Positions 1-8,400 of a stretch of DNA of 12,289 bases are shown here, one piece after another. The stretch's first letter is position 1, and each line of letters opens with the position of its first letter. Under the pieces are notes generated by a model that saw only the letters and a list, made by a program, of their open reading frames with translations, was not told the origin of the DNA and made no database searches. Origin of the DNA: an uncultured Verrucomicrobium sp. (GTDB lineage: Bacteria > Verrucomicrobiota > Verrucomicrobiia > Methylacidiphilales > GAS474); assembly GCA_903889845.1 (NCBI GenBank), contig CAISZB010000326.1, positions 1-12,289 of the forward strand, written 5' to 3'. Made by a program: the position numbers and the translations under genes.

Positions 1-105
1 AACGCCCCTCTTTGGCGATAAAGCGGATCGCCTCCAGCTGTACAGGTAAGCGCGAAGCGCGATTTTGCCCTGCCCCGAAGGGGAGGCCTTCTCCCGAGCC
101 CCCCC
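1..105. other. left flank, no certain gene
   Basis: This is the stretch downstream of the sugar transferase stop. On the plus strand one frame reads fifteen codons and stops at 47-49, so it could be the tail of a gene entering from the left. On the minus strand a different frame is open throughout with coding-like composition but shows no start codon. A purine-rich AAAGAGGGG (minus strand, about 3-11) could be the ribosome site of a further minus-strand gene beginning outside the window. Two small GC hairpins lie here: GCGC-GAA-GCGC at 50-60 and CCCC-GAA-GGGG at 73-83. Neither is followed by a convincing T run on either strand, so no terminator is called. Confidence 0.3.
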
Positions 106-1533
106 TTAATACGCCGTCCGCATCGGCGAGAGCATCTGCCACGCGGTCTTCAGCATGATGACGAAGTCGAGGGTGAGGGACCAGTTTTCCAGGTAGAAGA
201 GGTCGCTCTCGACGCGCTTCACCAGGTCGCTCTCCGTGTGGACGGCGCCGCGGTGGCCGCGGACCTGGGCCAGGCCGGTGATCCCGGGCTTGATCGCGGC
301 GCGGATCCGGTAGCTGTTGATGAAGGGGGCGAAGGTCTCGTCGTGGACGGTGAAGTGGGGGCGGGGGCCGACGATGCTCATTTCCCCCCGGAGGACGTTC
401 CAGAACTGGGGCACTTCGTCGAGGCTGTAGCGGCGCAGCCACGCCCCGGCGGGGTAGAGGCGGGGATCGCCGTGGCTGGTCTGAAGGGTCGCGGGCTCCG
501 GGTCGCTGCGCATGGTGCGGAACTTCAGCATGTAGAAGCGCTCCCCGCGCAGCCCGGTCCGTTCCTGGTGGAAGAAGAGGGGGCCGGGCGATTGCCGCCG
601 CTGGAGGAGCCAGACGACGAGGCAGGAGAGGGGCAGAACCAGGATCAGGGCGATCGAGGCCATGAGGACGTCGACCATCCGCTTCATCAGGCGGTTGAGG
701 GGGTTTTCGAGGGGCTCCTCGCGCAGGGCGATGAATTGGTAGCCGCCGTCGGTGAAGTAGGTGAGGGGGTGGTGGAGTTTCTCGGAGAGGTCGCTGACGA
801 TGAGGAGGCGGGCGCCGTGCCGCTCGCACTGGAGGGGGATTTCCCGGAGGGTCGGCTCGTCGGGCGGGATGCCGGTGAGGACGACCATCTGGATCGTCCG
901 CGTCCGGAGGATCGCCTCCAATTGGCCGCAGTCGCCCAGCCAAGCGATTTCTTCCTGGCGTCCCTCGATCTGCGGGGGGCGGGTGGCGCTGAGGAAGCCC
1001 TCGATCCGAAGGCCGAGGGCGGCTTTGGTCCGCATCCATTCGAGGAAGAGGCGGAGGCGGTGTTCGGGCTCCTCGCCGAAGCTGACGAGGAGGATGCGCT
1101 CCTCCCGCGAGCCGTCGAAGAAGATGCGGCTGAGGTGGATCGGGACGAAGTAGTGGGAGGCCAGGAGGAGGGCGTAGAGGGAGGGGATGTAGCCGACGAG
1201 GAAGGTGCGGGAGACGGTCTTGTCCTTCGCCGCGACGAGGAAGAGGACGAGGAAGCCGAGGACGAAGAGGATCTGTCGCCGGGCCAGGCGCTCCTTCTCG
1301 ACGAGGTCCGGGGTGAGGATCTGGTGGATCTTCTCGGGCCGGGTGGCCGCCTCGACAATCAGGGCGATGACGACGAGGAGGGCGTAGATGCCGTACTGCT
1401 GGAGGAAGTAGGGATCGTCGAGCAGCTCGGTCAGCACGGTGACCGCGGCCCAGCCTGCGAAGAGGAGGAGGGATAAAACGATCTGGCCTGTGAGGACGAG
1501 TCCGTATAAACCTTTTGCCCGTTGCGTGAACAC
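106..1533 (-). CDS. polyprenyl-phosphate sugar-1-phosphate transferase (exopolysaccharide initiating enzyme)
   Basis: This membrane enzyme transfers a sugar-1-phosphate from a nucleotide sugar to undecaprenyl phosphate at the inner membrane, the first step of exopolysaccharide, capsule or O-antigen repeat synthesis (WcaJ/WbaP/EpsL superfamily). Read from a GTG start it has 475 residues. Four hydrophobic segments lie at about 11-35, 48-63, 88-102 and 112-130. A cytosolic CoA-binding-like region follows (about 145-265), then a fifth hydrophobic hairpin at about 291-310 and the catalytic bacterial sugar transferase domain to the end. Hallmarks are FHQERTG.RGE with MLKFRTM, then SLDEVPQFWNVLRGEMSIVGPRP (about residues 370-392), and KPGITGLAQVRGHRG near 415-429. 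The frame stays open upstream to an ATG at 1752, giving 548 residues. I chose GTG at 1531-1533 because homology-like sequence begins there, AGGG lies about 9 bases before it, and the extra 73 residues look unlike protein. The sugar specificity cannot be read from sequence. It is divergent from the ligase gene. Confidence 0.9.
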   Translation of the reverse strand: MFTQRAKGLYGLVLTGQIVLSLLLFAGWAAVTVLTELLDDPYFLQQYGIYALLVVIALIVEAATRPEKIHQILTPDLVEKERLARRQILFVLGFLVLFLVAAKDKTVSRTFLVGYIPSLYALLLASHYFVPIHLSRIFFDGSREERILLVSFGEEPEHRLRLFLEWMRTKAALGLRIEGFLSATRPPQIEGRQEEIAWLGDCGQLEAILRTRTIQMVVLTGIPPDEPTLREIPLQCERHGARLLIVSDLSEKLHHPLTYFTDGGYQFIALREEPLENPLNRLMKRMVDVLMASIALILVLPLSCLVVWLLQRRQSPGPLFFHQERTGLRGERFYMLKFRTMRSDPEPATLQTSHGDPRLYPAGAWLRRYSLDEVPQFWNVLRGEMSIVGPRPHFTVHDETFAPFINSYRIRAAIKPGITGLAQVRGHRGAVHTESDLVKRVESDLFYLENWSLTLDFVIMLKTAWQMLSPMRTAY

Positions 1534-1750
1534 GATGTCTTTCCCTATCGAAGCCGATTTAGTCGATGCGGCCCATATGGCCAATTGGCCAATGTGGCCA
1601 ATGAAGCCGTTGTCGAAGCCGGGGCGCTCCCGCCGAGGGAAAACGCATCCTGCGTCGAGACCCAGGCTAGGGCGCGGGGCGGAATTGGCAATAGCCGGAT
1701 GAGGCTCCCGGCCTAGATTTTCCCTCCACGTTTTTTTTCTCTTTTTTTTC
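1534..1750. promoter_or_regulatory. divergent intergenic/promoter region with T tract
   Basis: This region lies between the divergent sugar transferase and O-antigen ligase genes and must hold promoters for both. No hexamer pair is convincing. On the minus strand TTGGCC, a 16-base gap and CTAAAT could serve the transferase, but the match is weak. Next to the ligase start are two runs of eight T (1731-1738 and 1742-1749) separated by three bases, immediately before the ATG at 1751. They leave no Shine-Dalgarno sequence. A small inverted repeat GCCGG/CCGGC (1694-1698 and 1708-1712) precedes them. The T tract could act as a U-rich translation element or a bendable promoter spacer. This is inference. 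Confidence 0.5.
1578..1601. repeat. three TGGCCAA repeats including a 14-bp palindrome
   Basis: TGGCCAA occurs at 1578-1584, 1586-1592 and 1595-1601, so starts are 8 and 9 bases apart. The first copy and the neighbouring sequence form the perfect palindrome TGGCCAATTGGCCA at 1578-1591. The cluster lies 45 to 70 bases upstream of the preferred GTG start of the sugar transferase (minus strand) and about 150 bases upstream of the ligase. It looks like an operator or activator site for a dimeric regulator, or a structure in the mRNA leader. No regulator is recognised. If the transferase actually starts at 1752, this would instead be coding sequence. Confidence 0.45.
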
Positions 1751-4123
1751 ATGCGTTCCCCCCGGCTCTGGTTCCTGCTGGCTCTTGCCTTCGCTCCCTG
1801 TTTCTTGGGCGGAGGCTGGACGGAGCCGGAGGCGGGGGCGGTGGTGGCCGGGGTGGGACTCTATATCGCGCTGTTCCCTCCGCTCCGCTGGCCTTCGCGT
1901 CCGCTGGCGCTCGGGATGGGGTTGGTGCTCGTGGTTCCTTTCCTCAGTTTCCTGCCCCTGGCCCACGGGACGCTCCTGGCGGGGGCGTGGCGCCGGGACC
2001 TGGAGGCGATCGGGAAGATCGACCTGGGCAATCTGGTGACGGCGCAGCCCTGGATGAGCCTCGACGCCCTCGTCTTCTTCCTCTGCGGCTGGTTGTTCCT
2101 CGCCGCCCGGCTGGCGGAGCAGCCGGAGGAGGAGGACCGGATCCCCCTCACGCAGGCCTTTTCCCTGGCCAGCGCCGGGGTCGCGCTGCTGGCGTTGGTG
2201 CAATACTTCGCGGGGACCTTCCTGCCGCATTGGAATGCGGCGATCCACGTCAACTTCGGCCCGTTCCCGAACCGGAACGAATTCGGGGACCTGCTGGCGC
2301 TGGGGGCGATCTGTTCCCTCGTCGGGGCGCTGCAGCGGTTCCACCAATCGCCGCTGCGGATGGCCGCCTACTACGGGGCGATGGTCCTGAACTTCGTGGC
2401 GCTGATCCTGGCCGGTTCCCGCGGCGGGCTGGCGATCTTCTTCGGGGGAGGACTCCTGTGGCTCGGCTGGGTTTCCGTCCAGTCGCGCAGCCTCCGTTCC
2501 GGCGGCCGGATCACCGCGATCATCATGACGTTCATGGCGCTCTTCATGGTCTTCGGCGGGACGCTGGTGGAGAGGATGCTCTCGACGCGTCTTTCGGGGA
2601 TGTCGATCGAGGCCGACTTCCGGATGCTGATGGCCCGGGACGTCTTCTGGATGGTCCGCCACATTCCCTTCTTTGGGATCGGGATCGGGAACTTCGAGCC
2701 GGTCTTCGCCATGTTCCGCCGCTTTTCCCATAACGACCTCATCGCCCTCCATCCGGACAGCGATCTGATGTGGACCCTCGGGGAATGCGGCTTCGTCGGC
2801 CTGGTGCTCCTGCTGGAGGGGATATTCCTCATGAGCGGGGCGTGGTTTCCGATCCGCCGGGGTTCCTCCCGCAGCCTCCATGCGGGGGGGATCATCGTGG
2901 TCATCGCCTTCCTGATCCACGGGATCTTCGACGTGCCGATCCACCGCCTGGGCTCGATGCTGCCCGGCCTCTTTTTGGCCGGTTCGGCCCTGGCGTCGCC
3001 GACGCTGCCCTCGCTCGTTCCGAAGGGGCCGAAGGTCGTCCCTCCCTTCGTCTTCTGGGGCGGGGCGCGGTTCTTCCTCCGTCTGGTCGGGATCGGCCTG
3101 TGCGCGGTCGGGGTGGTCTGGGTGATTCCCGGGGGCGGGGTGTTTTGGCCGCCCCGCGCCGCCGCGGAGGCGAAGGCGAAGGCGATCGCCGCGCGGGAGG
3201 CGAGGGATTTCGCCGGGGCCGAGGCGGCGGCGTCGCGGGCGCTGGTCGTGGTGCCGCTCGACTGGCGTCTTTACTACCTGCGCGCCGAGTCGCGGTACGG
3301 GGGGCGCCGGGATTTCGACGGGGCCGCCTCCGATTTTTCCGTCGCCCGTTTCCTGCAGCCCACGCGCAGCGACATCCGCCTGGCCGAGGCCGGCCTGTGG
3401 TTCCCGCTCCGCCCTTTGTACGGCCTGAGCATCGAGAGGGAGGCGCTGGCGCTGACCCGGGGGGCCGACCGGGCGAAGGTCTACGAGGACATCCTCGACA
3501 ACACCTACCGCAACACTTTCCTGCGGTCCGCGCTCCTCGACATGGCGGGGGACAGCTTCTCCCTCCAGATGATTTATTTCGACCATGCGGAGAAGGAGGA
3601 TGCGGCGATCGTCCTGCAGCGGCTGCTGGCGGTCGATGCCCAGCTGCGTTTCGTCACCCCCGCCCAGCTGAAGCAGATTCTGTGGCGATGGGCGACGATC
3701 GGGACCCTGCCCGACCTGGTGGCGCGGATCGAGGCGATTCCCGCCTGGGAAGCCGTCGGCTGGCCGATCGAGGCCCAGTATTACGTCCAGGGCGGCAATA
3801 CCCGGAGGGCGATCCTGCTGGCTTATAAGTACGATCCCGCGCCGCCTTTCCCCAAAATGGAGCTGGCCGACTCGAAGGAGCAGTTCTATCTCGACGCGAA
3901 GCTCGACCCGAAGGCCGTGCGTCCCCGCATCTTCCTCTTCAAGCTGGCCCGGGACGCCGGGGACGGCGCGGCCGCTTCCCGCTGGCTGGAGCAATTGGTC
4001 AAGCTGGAGGGGTGCCCTTCCTATTTGTACTACTATATGGCCCAGGATCGGGCCGCCGCCGGGGATTGGGGCGGCGCCTGGTACTGGTACACCCGCTACC
4101 ACCCGCTGCCGGCGGGGAGCTGA
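1751..4123 (+). CDS. O-antigen ligase/polymerase-like membrane protein with C-terminal TPR-like domain
   Basis: A 790-residue multi-pass protein of the O-antigen ligase/Wzy_C type. These enzymes join or polymerise lipid-linked glycans on the periplasmic face of the inner membrane. About ten or more hydrophobic segments fill residues 1-460. Family marks are FGPFPNRNEFGD (about 169-180), the SRGG motif after a membrane segment (223-226), and a periplasmic loop with GIGIGNF (309-315) and HPDSDLMWTLGECGFVGL (334-351), where the histidine is the usual functional residue. After the last helix (about 440-460) comes a soluble part of some 320 residues. It begins with Ala-rich paired helices (about 470-540) resembling tetratricopeptide repeats, probably in the periplasm. 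Length is about twice that of a plain ligase because of this extension. The start is the first ATG after the T tract. There is no Shine-Dalgarno sequence. With the divergent transferase it fits a polysaccharide locus. Ligase versus polymerase cannot be decided here. Confidence 0.85.
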   Translation: MRSPRLWFLLALAFAPCFLGGGWTEPEAGAVVAGVGLYIALFPPLRWPSRPLALGMGLVLVVPFLSFLPLAHGTLLAGAWRRDLEAIGKIDLGNLVTAQPWMSLDALVFFLCGWLFLAARLAEQPEEEDRIPLTQAFSLASAGVALLALVQYFAGTFLPHWNAAIHVNFGPFPNRNEFGDLLALGAICSLVGALQRFHQSPLRMAAYYGAMVLNFVALILAGSRGGLAIFFGGGLLWLGWVSVQSRSLRSGGRITAIIMTFMALFMVFGGTLVERMLSTRLSGMSIEADFRMLMARDVFWMVRHIPFFGIGIGNFEPVFAMFRRFSHNDLIALHPDSDLMWTLGECGFVGLVLLLEGIFLMSGAWFPIRRGSSRSLHAGGIIVVIAFLIHGIFDVPIHRLGSMLPGLFLAGSALASPTLPSLVPKGPKVVPPFVFWGGARFFLRLVGIGLCAVGVVWVIPGGGVFWPPRAAAEAKAKAIAAREARDFAGAEAAASRALVVVPLDWRLYYLRAESRYGGRRDFDGAASDFSVARFLQPTRSDIRLAEAGLWFPLRPLYGLSIEREALALTRGADRAKVYEDILDNTYRNTFLRSALLDMAGDSFSLQMIYFDHAEKEDAAIVLQRLLAVDAQLRFVTPAQLKQILWRWATIGTLPDLVARIEAIPAWEAVGWPIEAQYYVQGGNTRRAILLAYKYDPAPPFPKMELADSKEQFYLDAKLDPKAVRPRIFLFKLARDAGDGAAASRWLEQLVKLEGCPSYLYYYMAQDRAAAGDWGGAWYWYTRYHPLPAGS

Positions 4124-4138
4124 TATTGATTGTTTCAT

Positions 4139-4160
4139 CTCTTTCGTACACTCGAAAGAG
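4139..4160 (+). terminator. hairpin after ligase gene, possible terminator or operator
   Basis: A perfect 8-bp inverted repeat, CTCTTTCG (4139-4146) and CGAAAGAG (4153-4160), encloses a 6-base loop. It begins 16 bases after the ligase stop codon and is followed by TTGACTTTTT, which has a T run offset by a few bases. The distance and the T run suit a moderate intrinsic terminator. The 3' arm also abuts the -35 box of the next promoter, so it could equally be an operator. Confidence 0.5.
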
Positions 4161-4188
4161 TTGACTTTTTACGTACTATAAGTAAAAT
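4161..4188 (+). promoter_or_regulatory. sigma-70-like promoter of the LysM-NlpC/P60 gene
   Basis: TTGACT (4161-4166) and TAAAAT (4183-4188) each differ from the -35 and -10 consensus at one position and are 16 bases apart, in a locally AT-rich stretch that stands out from the surrounding GC-rich DNA. The ATG at 4200 lies only 11 bases after the -10 box. A transcript starting at the usual distance would have a leader of about five bases or less, so translation is probably leaderless. Confidence 0.65.
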
Positions 4189-4199
4189 CTGATTCCTAT

Positions 4200-5279
4200 A
4201 TGAGGAAATCGGCCTTCTTTTGCGCTTGGGCTTCGGCTCGGGCATGCCTCCTTTGCGGGGTGGCGCTCGGCCTTGCCGTTGTGACGGCGGGGGCGGAGGA
4301 AGTTCGGATCTATCGTCCCCTCGGGGACTCGGAGGCTCCCCAGGCCGAGGCGGCGGAACCCGTGGCGAAGGCGGCCGTTCCGGCCAAGATCTACACGGTT
4401 GAGAAGGGGGATACTCTCTGGAAAATCAGCCGGAAGTGCCATGTTTCCGTCGAGGCGCTGCGGAAGGCCAATCACCTCGCCACCGATCACATCGTCGTCG
4501 GGACTTCCCTGATGCTCCCTGCCGAGGGGAAGAGCCTTTCCGCCGCCGTCCCGGCGGAGGAAGTCCGCCGGGCCGAGGTGGTTGCCAGTGCGCCGACTCC
4601 GGCTCCTGCTGCGGCCCCGGCCGCCCCCGCCGCCGGTCCGACCGTCGTTCCTGCCGCCGCCGTCCTCAACGCGGGCGGCGAGGGGGTGGGCCCGACGCAG
4701 GCCGAACTGCAGCGCCGGTTCCTGACGGAGACGAAGTCGCTCGCCCTCTCCGGCGTCGGCTACGACCAGGATTGGACCCCGCCTGGCAAGGACGAGGCAT
4801 GGGACATGGACTGCTCCAATACCAGCCGCTACCTCTACCAGAAGGTCCTCGGCGTCTCGATGCAGCGGACCGCTTCGGACCAGTACTATGACCTTCACCA
4901 GGACGGGCGGGCCTGGGACGTGCCGCTCGACGCCTCCGGCCAGCCCGATGTGGCGTGGCTCGAAACCCATCTGCGTGTCGGCGATCTCCTCTTCTGGGAG
5001 AACACCTACAAGCCCCGGCGCGATCCGCCGATCACCCACGTCATGATCTACCTCGGGAAAAACAACCGGGGACAGGAACTCATGGCCGGTTCCCAGACTG
5101 CGGGCGGCTTCTTCAACACCTCCGGCAGCGGACCCGATGTCTATCTCTTCAAGCCGACGGCCTCGGTCGGCGGCTATTACAAGAACCTCGGCTTCACCCA
5201 TGTGACCGGGCGCTTCGTCGCCATTGGCCGCCCTGCGGCGATCGCCCCCAGGGCGCCCCTCCAGATTGCCGCACGCTGA
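4200..5279 (+). CDS. secreted LysM and NlpC/P60-family cell-wall peptidase
   Basis: A 359-residue exported protein predicted to bind and cleave peptidoglycan stem peptides in the periplasm. A signal peptide covers about residues 1-32 (Arg-Lys start, hydrophobic core, AGA before Glu). A LysM domain follows at about 64-107, with the typical YTVEKGDTLWKIS opening and a closing VGTSLMLP. Residues 118-155 are an Ala/Pro-rich linker. The NlpC/P60-like domain spans about 168-345. The catalytic cysteine is Cys205 in DMDCSNTSRYLY, followed by the RVGDLLFWE strand (259-267), the catalytic histidine His280 in ITHVMIYLG, and GSQTAGG (297-303). The usual DCSG motif reads DCSN here, a conservative-looking oddity. 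The ATG at 4200 is supported by the signal peptide and by a promoter just upstream. No Shine-Dalgarno sequence fits, which is consistent with leaderless expression. The gene is transcribed alone and may remodel the wall around envelope assemblies. The link to its neighbours is inference. Confidence 0.88.
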   Translation: MRKSAFFCAWASARACLLCGVALGLAVVTAGAEEVRIYRPLGDSEAPQAEAAEPVAKAAVPAKIYTVEKGDTLWKISRKCHVSVEALRKANHLATDHIVVGTSLMLPAEGKSLSAAVPAEEVRRAEVVASAPTPAPAAAPAAPAAGPTVVPAAAVLNAGGEGVGPTQAELQRRFLTETKSLALSGVGYDQDWTPPGKDEAWDMDCSNTSRYLYQKVLGVSMQRTASDQYYDLHQDGRAWDVPLDASGQPDVAWLETHLRVGDLLFWENTYKPRRDPPITHVMIYLGKNNRGQELMAGSQTAGGFFNTSGSGPDVYLFKPTASVGGYYKNLGFTHVTGRFVAIGRPAAIAPRAPLQIAAR

Positions 5280-5316
5280 GTTGGCCTCAGTGTGGTGGTT
5301 GTTTGTTCTTCGTTTT
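5272..5316 (+). terminator. probable intrinsic terminator of the NlpC/P60 gene
   Basis: A 9-bp stem pairs 5272-5280 with 5286-5294, including one G-U pair, around the loop TTGGC. It overlaps the stop codon at 5277-5279 and is followed by a T/G-rich stretch ending in TTTTT at 5312-5316. The long tract is interrupted by G and C, so termination efficiency is uncertain. The position directly at the gene end supports the call. Confidence 0.5.
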
Positions 5317-5466
5317 TACTCCTAAAAGGAGAGGACGGGGTTATTTGTGCTTAACAATTAATCGCAAATAGAAGGTTGTCATCCAGCGAGGTACCTGCTT
5401 CCGTACCGCTGAAACACGCATTGCTTATTATCGAATACATGGATTGTAACTAAGGGTATCAAGAAC
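5317..5466 (+). promoter_or_regulatory. leader/promoter region of the giant adhesin with strong hairpin
   Basis: This comparatively AT-rich non-coding region must carry the promoter of the adhesin. A short stem CTCCT/AGGAG with loop AAA lies at 5319-5331. A stronger hairpin pairs CAGC (5384-5387) and GGTAC (5390-5394) with GTACC (5403-5407) and GCTG (5408-5411), leaving a two-base bulge and an 8-base loop. TATTAT (5426-5431) is a near-consensus -10 box, but no good -35 box precedes it. AAGGG at 5452-5456 is the nearest ribosome-site-like sequence, about ten to eleven bases before the ATG at 5467. The hairpin is not followed by a T run, so it is not a terminator. A structured leader or a regulator site is possible. 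Confidence 0.4.
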
Positions 5467-8400
5467 ATGAAGGGACGCAAAGGGGGCCACTATGGCCAGA
5501 ACCAGCGGGGACGGCTGGTGGGCATCTTCTTGATGGGACTCTTTACGGGTTTCACCCTGACGCCATCGGCGTTGTGGGCGAATCCGACGGGGGCGCAAGT
5601 CGTCAACGGGACGGCGACGATCACGACGAACGGGAACACCCTCAACGTCGTCAACAGTAACGGTGCGGTCATCAACTGGCAGGACTTCAGCATCGGGTTG
5701 GGGGAAACCACCAACTTCCTGCAGCCCAGCAGCAGCAGCGCCGTCCTCAACCGCGTGGTGGGGACCAACCTTTCCGCGATCTACGGGACCCTGAGCAGTA
5801 ACGGCAAGGTCTTCCTCATCAACCCCAACGGCGTGATGATCGGGAGCACCGGCATCATCAACACCGCCGGGTTCATCGCGAGCACCCTAGACGTCAGCAA
5901 TGCCGAATTCCTGGCGAACAACGGGGCCGGGACCATGCACTTCACCGGGGCCAGCACCGCCAGCGTCACCAACCTGGGTACCATCAACGCCGTGGGGGGC
6001 GACGTCTACCTCATCGCCCAGCACGTCAGCAACAGCGGCACCATCACCGCGAGCGAGGCGGCGGGGACTGGAGGATTGGTGGGGATGTACGCCACCGACC
6101 AACTTTATCTGACCACCGGGACCCCCGACGGGGGCCTCGTCCGGGTGGGAAGCGGCAGTCTGAGCACCGCCGGGGGGACCGGGATCAACAACAGCGGGAT
6201 TATCAACGCCGTGCAGGCCGACCTCAAGGCGACCGGGAACCTCTACGCCCTGGCGATCAACAACAGCGGCGTCATCCGGGCCACGGGCTCCGTGACGAAG
6301 AACGGCGTTGTCCACCTGCAGGCTATGGGCGGGGTGGTCCAGAGCAGCGGGACTCTGGCGGCGAAGAACGTTGATGGATCGGGCGGGACGATCAAGGTCC
6401 AGAGCGGCAGCGGCGGCACCACCCTCGTCAACGGGACTATCGACGCTAGCGCCAGTTCAGGGACCGGCGGCAGCGTCGAGTTGACTGGCGATGACGTCGC
6501 CCTTTACGGCAGCGGCAGCATCGACGTGAGCGGCCCGGCAGGAGGCGGCGTCGTCAACATCGGCGGGAGCGCCCGCGGCACCGCCGACCCGACGATCTAC
6601 AACGCGATTTCGACCTACATCGGAACGGGCACCACGATCAACGCCAATGCCACGGGCGATGGCACGGGCGGAACCGTGGTAGTCTGGAGCAACGACACGA
6701 CGCGGTTCTACGGCACGATTATGGCGGCGGGGGCGGGCAACGGCAAGGGCGGTTGGGTCGAGACCAGCGGACACAACCTCGACGCCGACGGCGTCGTCGA
6801 CACCCACGGGGGCACCTGGCTCCTCGATCCGGGCATCCTCTACATCGCCGACACGGGGACCTATTCCCTGCCGGGGGGGACTTCCGTCTTCGATTTCAGC
6901 ACGTCCGGGGGCGTCAGCGTCATTTCCTCCACGTCGCTGGAGACGGCCTTGGATTCGAACAATGTGACGCTGGTTTCCGGCTCCGACCTCGATATCGGGA
7001 CAGCTCTCTACGGCGGTACCTTCATGACGGGGATCACGGGTGGCCACACCCTCACCCTCGATGCGGCGGGGAACGTGACCATCGATGGAAGCCACGGCGG
7101 CGTCGTCTGGACGGGCAATTACAGTCTGGTGATCTCGACAACGGGGAGTGTGGCCATCTCTTCCGGCCAGCTCCAGACCGGGGCCGGTTCGATCACGATC
7201 AACGCCGGGGCGGTCAGCTCCATCGGCGGGAGCTACTCGGGAACGAATCTCTCCTTCTCGACCACGAGCGGCGGACTGACCGTCAGCGGCGTGTATGCGG
7301 AGACGGGGACGGTTTCCTTTTCCGGAGCGGGAAGCTCGACCGGCCTCCTGGTCAGCGGCAGCGCGTCGATCGCGGGCGCGGGCGGCGTCACGCTCACGGG
7401 CTCGGGCGACTCGGCGTCGGGTGTCACTTACGGCATCAGCCTCGGCAGCGCCGGCACTCCTTCAGTCTCCTCATCCTCGGGAAATATCGTGATCAGCGGC
7501 ACCGCCGGGAGCAGTGCGACGAGCTACAGTTACGGCGTCGCCACGACCAACGCGTCGATCGTCGCCTCCTCGGGCAGCGTGACGATCAACGGTACGGGCG
7601 GGATTGCCGCGAGCGGGGCGATTTCCTATGGCGTCTCCCTCTCCTCATCGTCGGCGCTGGCGACGGGAGGCAACGTCTCCATCACCGGTGTCGGCGGGAA
7701 TATCGCGACGGGGAGTTCCTACGGCATCTCTCTCAGCGGTGGCACGGTGCATGCCACGGGCACCGGCAGCGTGGCCCTTACCGGCACGGCGGGGAGCGTC
7801 TCTTCCGGATCGGCTTACGGCATCTTGACCACGGGTGCCGCGTTGATCCAGACGGCGGGGGGGGCGCTCTCCCTTACTGGTGTGGCGAACGGCACCACGG
7901 GGGCCAACTACGGTCTCTATCTGGCTGGAGGTTCCACCATCGCTCAGACGGGTTTGGGCAGCCTCACTCTCTCCGGTTACGTGAGCACGAGCGGTACGGT
8001 CGGTCTTTATGCCAATACGCTGACGCTGAGCAATGCGGGAGGCACGACGACGGTGACGGGCCACGGCGGAACGAGCGGCCTCAACGTCCTCGCCTCCTCG
8101 ATCAGCCTCGGCTCGGGCGCGGTGATCCTGAACGCGAACGGGAGCCTTTCCCTCTCTGGGAACACGAGCTTTACGGGGAGCGGGGCGCTGACGGTGAATC
8201 AGTATGCGGGCGGCGACATCTACGTCGGTACCGGCAGCGCGACCGCCACGGACGCCTATGTCACCAGCGCGAGTCTGACCACGGCCATCGGCGCGGGATT
8301 CTCCTCAATCACGCTGGCTTCGTCCGCCGGGAACATCATTGTGGGCGGGGTGACGGCCTCCTCGCTGCCCTCCGGGCTGACGATGACGTTCAGCGCGGGG

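Noticed and set aside
238..1476. 412-codon plus-strand frame over the sugar transferase
   Set aside because: It is a composition shadow, almost all Asp, Glu, Gly, Val and Ala. The minus-strand frame carries the conserved catalytic motifs.
1694..1749. GCCGG/CCGGC stem followed by T runs as a terminator before the ligase gene
   Set aside because: The stem is 5 bp with a 9-base loop, and the long T runs start 18 bases later. No gene reads into it on the plus strand.
1667..4138. 823-codon open frame antisense to the ligase gene
   Set aside because: It is rich in Arg, Pro, Glu, Gly and Asp in the pattern produced by the complement of a GC-rich gene. The opposite frame has clear membrane segments and family motifs.
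5319..5331. CTCCT-AAA-AGGAG hairpin as a terminator
   Set aside because: The stem is only 5 bp with a 3-base loop, and no T run follows on either strand. The stem at 5272-5294 is the better terminator.
5413..5530. Possible cyclic-di-GMP-I (GEMM) riboswitch, from CACGCA at 5414-5419 and GGGACGCAAAG at 5472-5482
   Set aside because: The second segment equals a conserved stretch of that riboswitch, but it lies inside the coding start (codons 2-6). The intervening P1a-type stem and the GCAAA partner are missing, and the downstream helices do not match. A covariance-model search (Rfam GEMM-I) would settle it.
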